Shown here one piece after another: positions 16,740 to 16,760 of a stretch of DNA of 16,760 nt. The DNA lies in assembly GCF_001556045.1 (NCBI RefSeq), contig NZ_LSIC01000127.1, positions 1-16,760 on the forward strand, given 5' to 3'. The notes beneath the pieces are model-generated. The model did no database searches. It was not told where the DNA came from and saw nothing but the letters and a program-made list of their open reading frames with translations. The stretch comes from Bradyrhizobium sp. CCH5-F6 (lineage in GTDB: Bacteria > Pseudomonadota > Alphaproteobacteria > Rhizobiales > Xanthobacteraceae). The position numbers and the translations under genes are program-made. Within the stretch, counting starts at the first letter, position 1. Every line of letters starts with the position of its first letter.

Positions 16740-16760
16740 CCAGTCGGCGAGCCGGCGGCG

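Overview
This is GC-rich DNA that looks like a rhizobial alphaproteobacterium of the Bradyrhizobium/Rhodopseudomonas/Afipia type. The indications are a perfect FNR/FixK half-site palindrome, an HWE/HisKA_2-type sensor kinase, Ku and ATP-dependent ligase remnants of the rhizobial non-homologous end-joining kind, and small conserved rhizobial proteins. The assignment is by protein character only; no search was run.

Left part (about 1-9750, all genes on the minus strand). This is a heavy-metal efflux island. Reading 5' to 3' on the minus strand it holds a small DNA-binding-like protein, an inner-membrane protein behind an FNR/FixK box, a small membrane-anchored protein with a Cys/His motif (copy 3), the periplasmic adaptor czcB, the RND pump czcA and a small secreted protein. 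The last three overlap their neighbours by 4-11 nt. Then come an unexpected flagellar rod gene of FlgF type, Cys/His protein copy 2, a MarR regulator coupled by ATGA overlap to a SAM methyltransferase, Cys/His protein copy 1, and the first 41 codons of a TolC/CzcC-type outer-membrane channel cut by the window edge. Pump, adaptor and channel would form one tripartite exporter of divalent metals. The three paralogous proteins of about 120 residues, each with His-Cys-His-Gly-Cys and an LDxPPPK tail, are the least explained and most interesting part.

Middle part (about 9800-14370). This is a gene graveyard. It holds an IS256-type transposase with a frameshift, a nonsense codon and a lost C-terminus, joined to a scrap resembling an IS21-type transposase. 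It also holds the 3' end of an ATP-dependent DNA ligase with a frameshift, an HWE-type histidine kinase split by one amber codon, and a Ku gene broken by an internal deletion and several frameshifts. The ligase and Ku remnants suggest that a local end-joining locus has been lost.

Right part (about 14500-16760, plus strand). Two small overlapping conserved hypothetical genes are followed by a compositionally different intergenic stretch with a GTGA-N6-TCAC palindrome and then a complete membrane-bound diguanylate cyclase with intact GGDEF and RxxD motifs.

No CRISPR array, rRNA or complete tRNA was seen.
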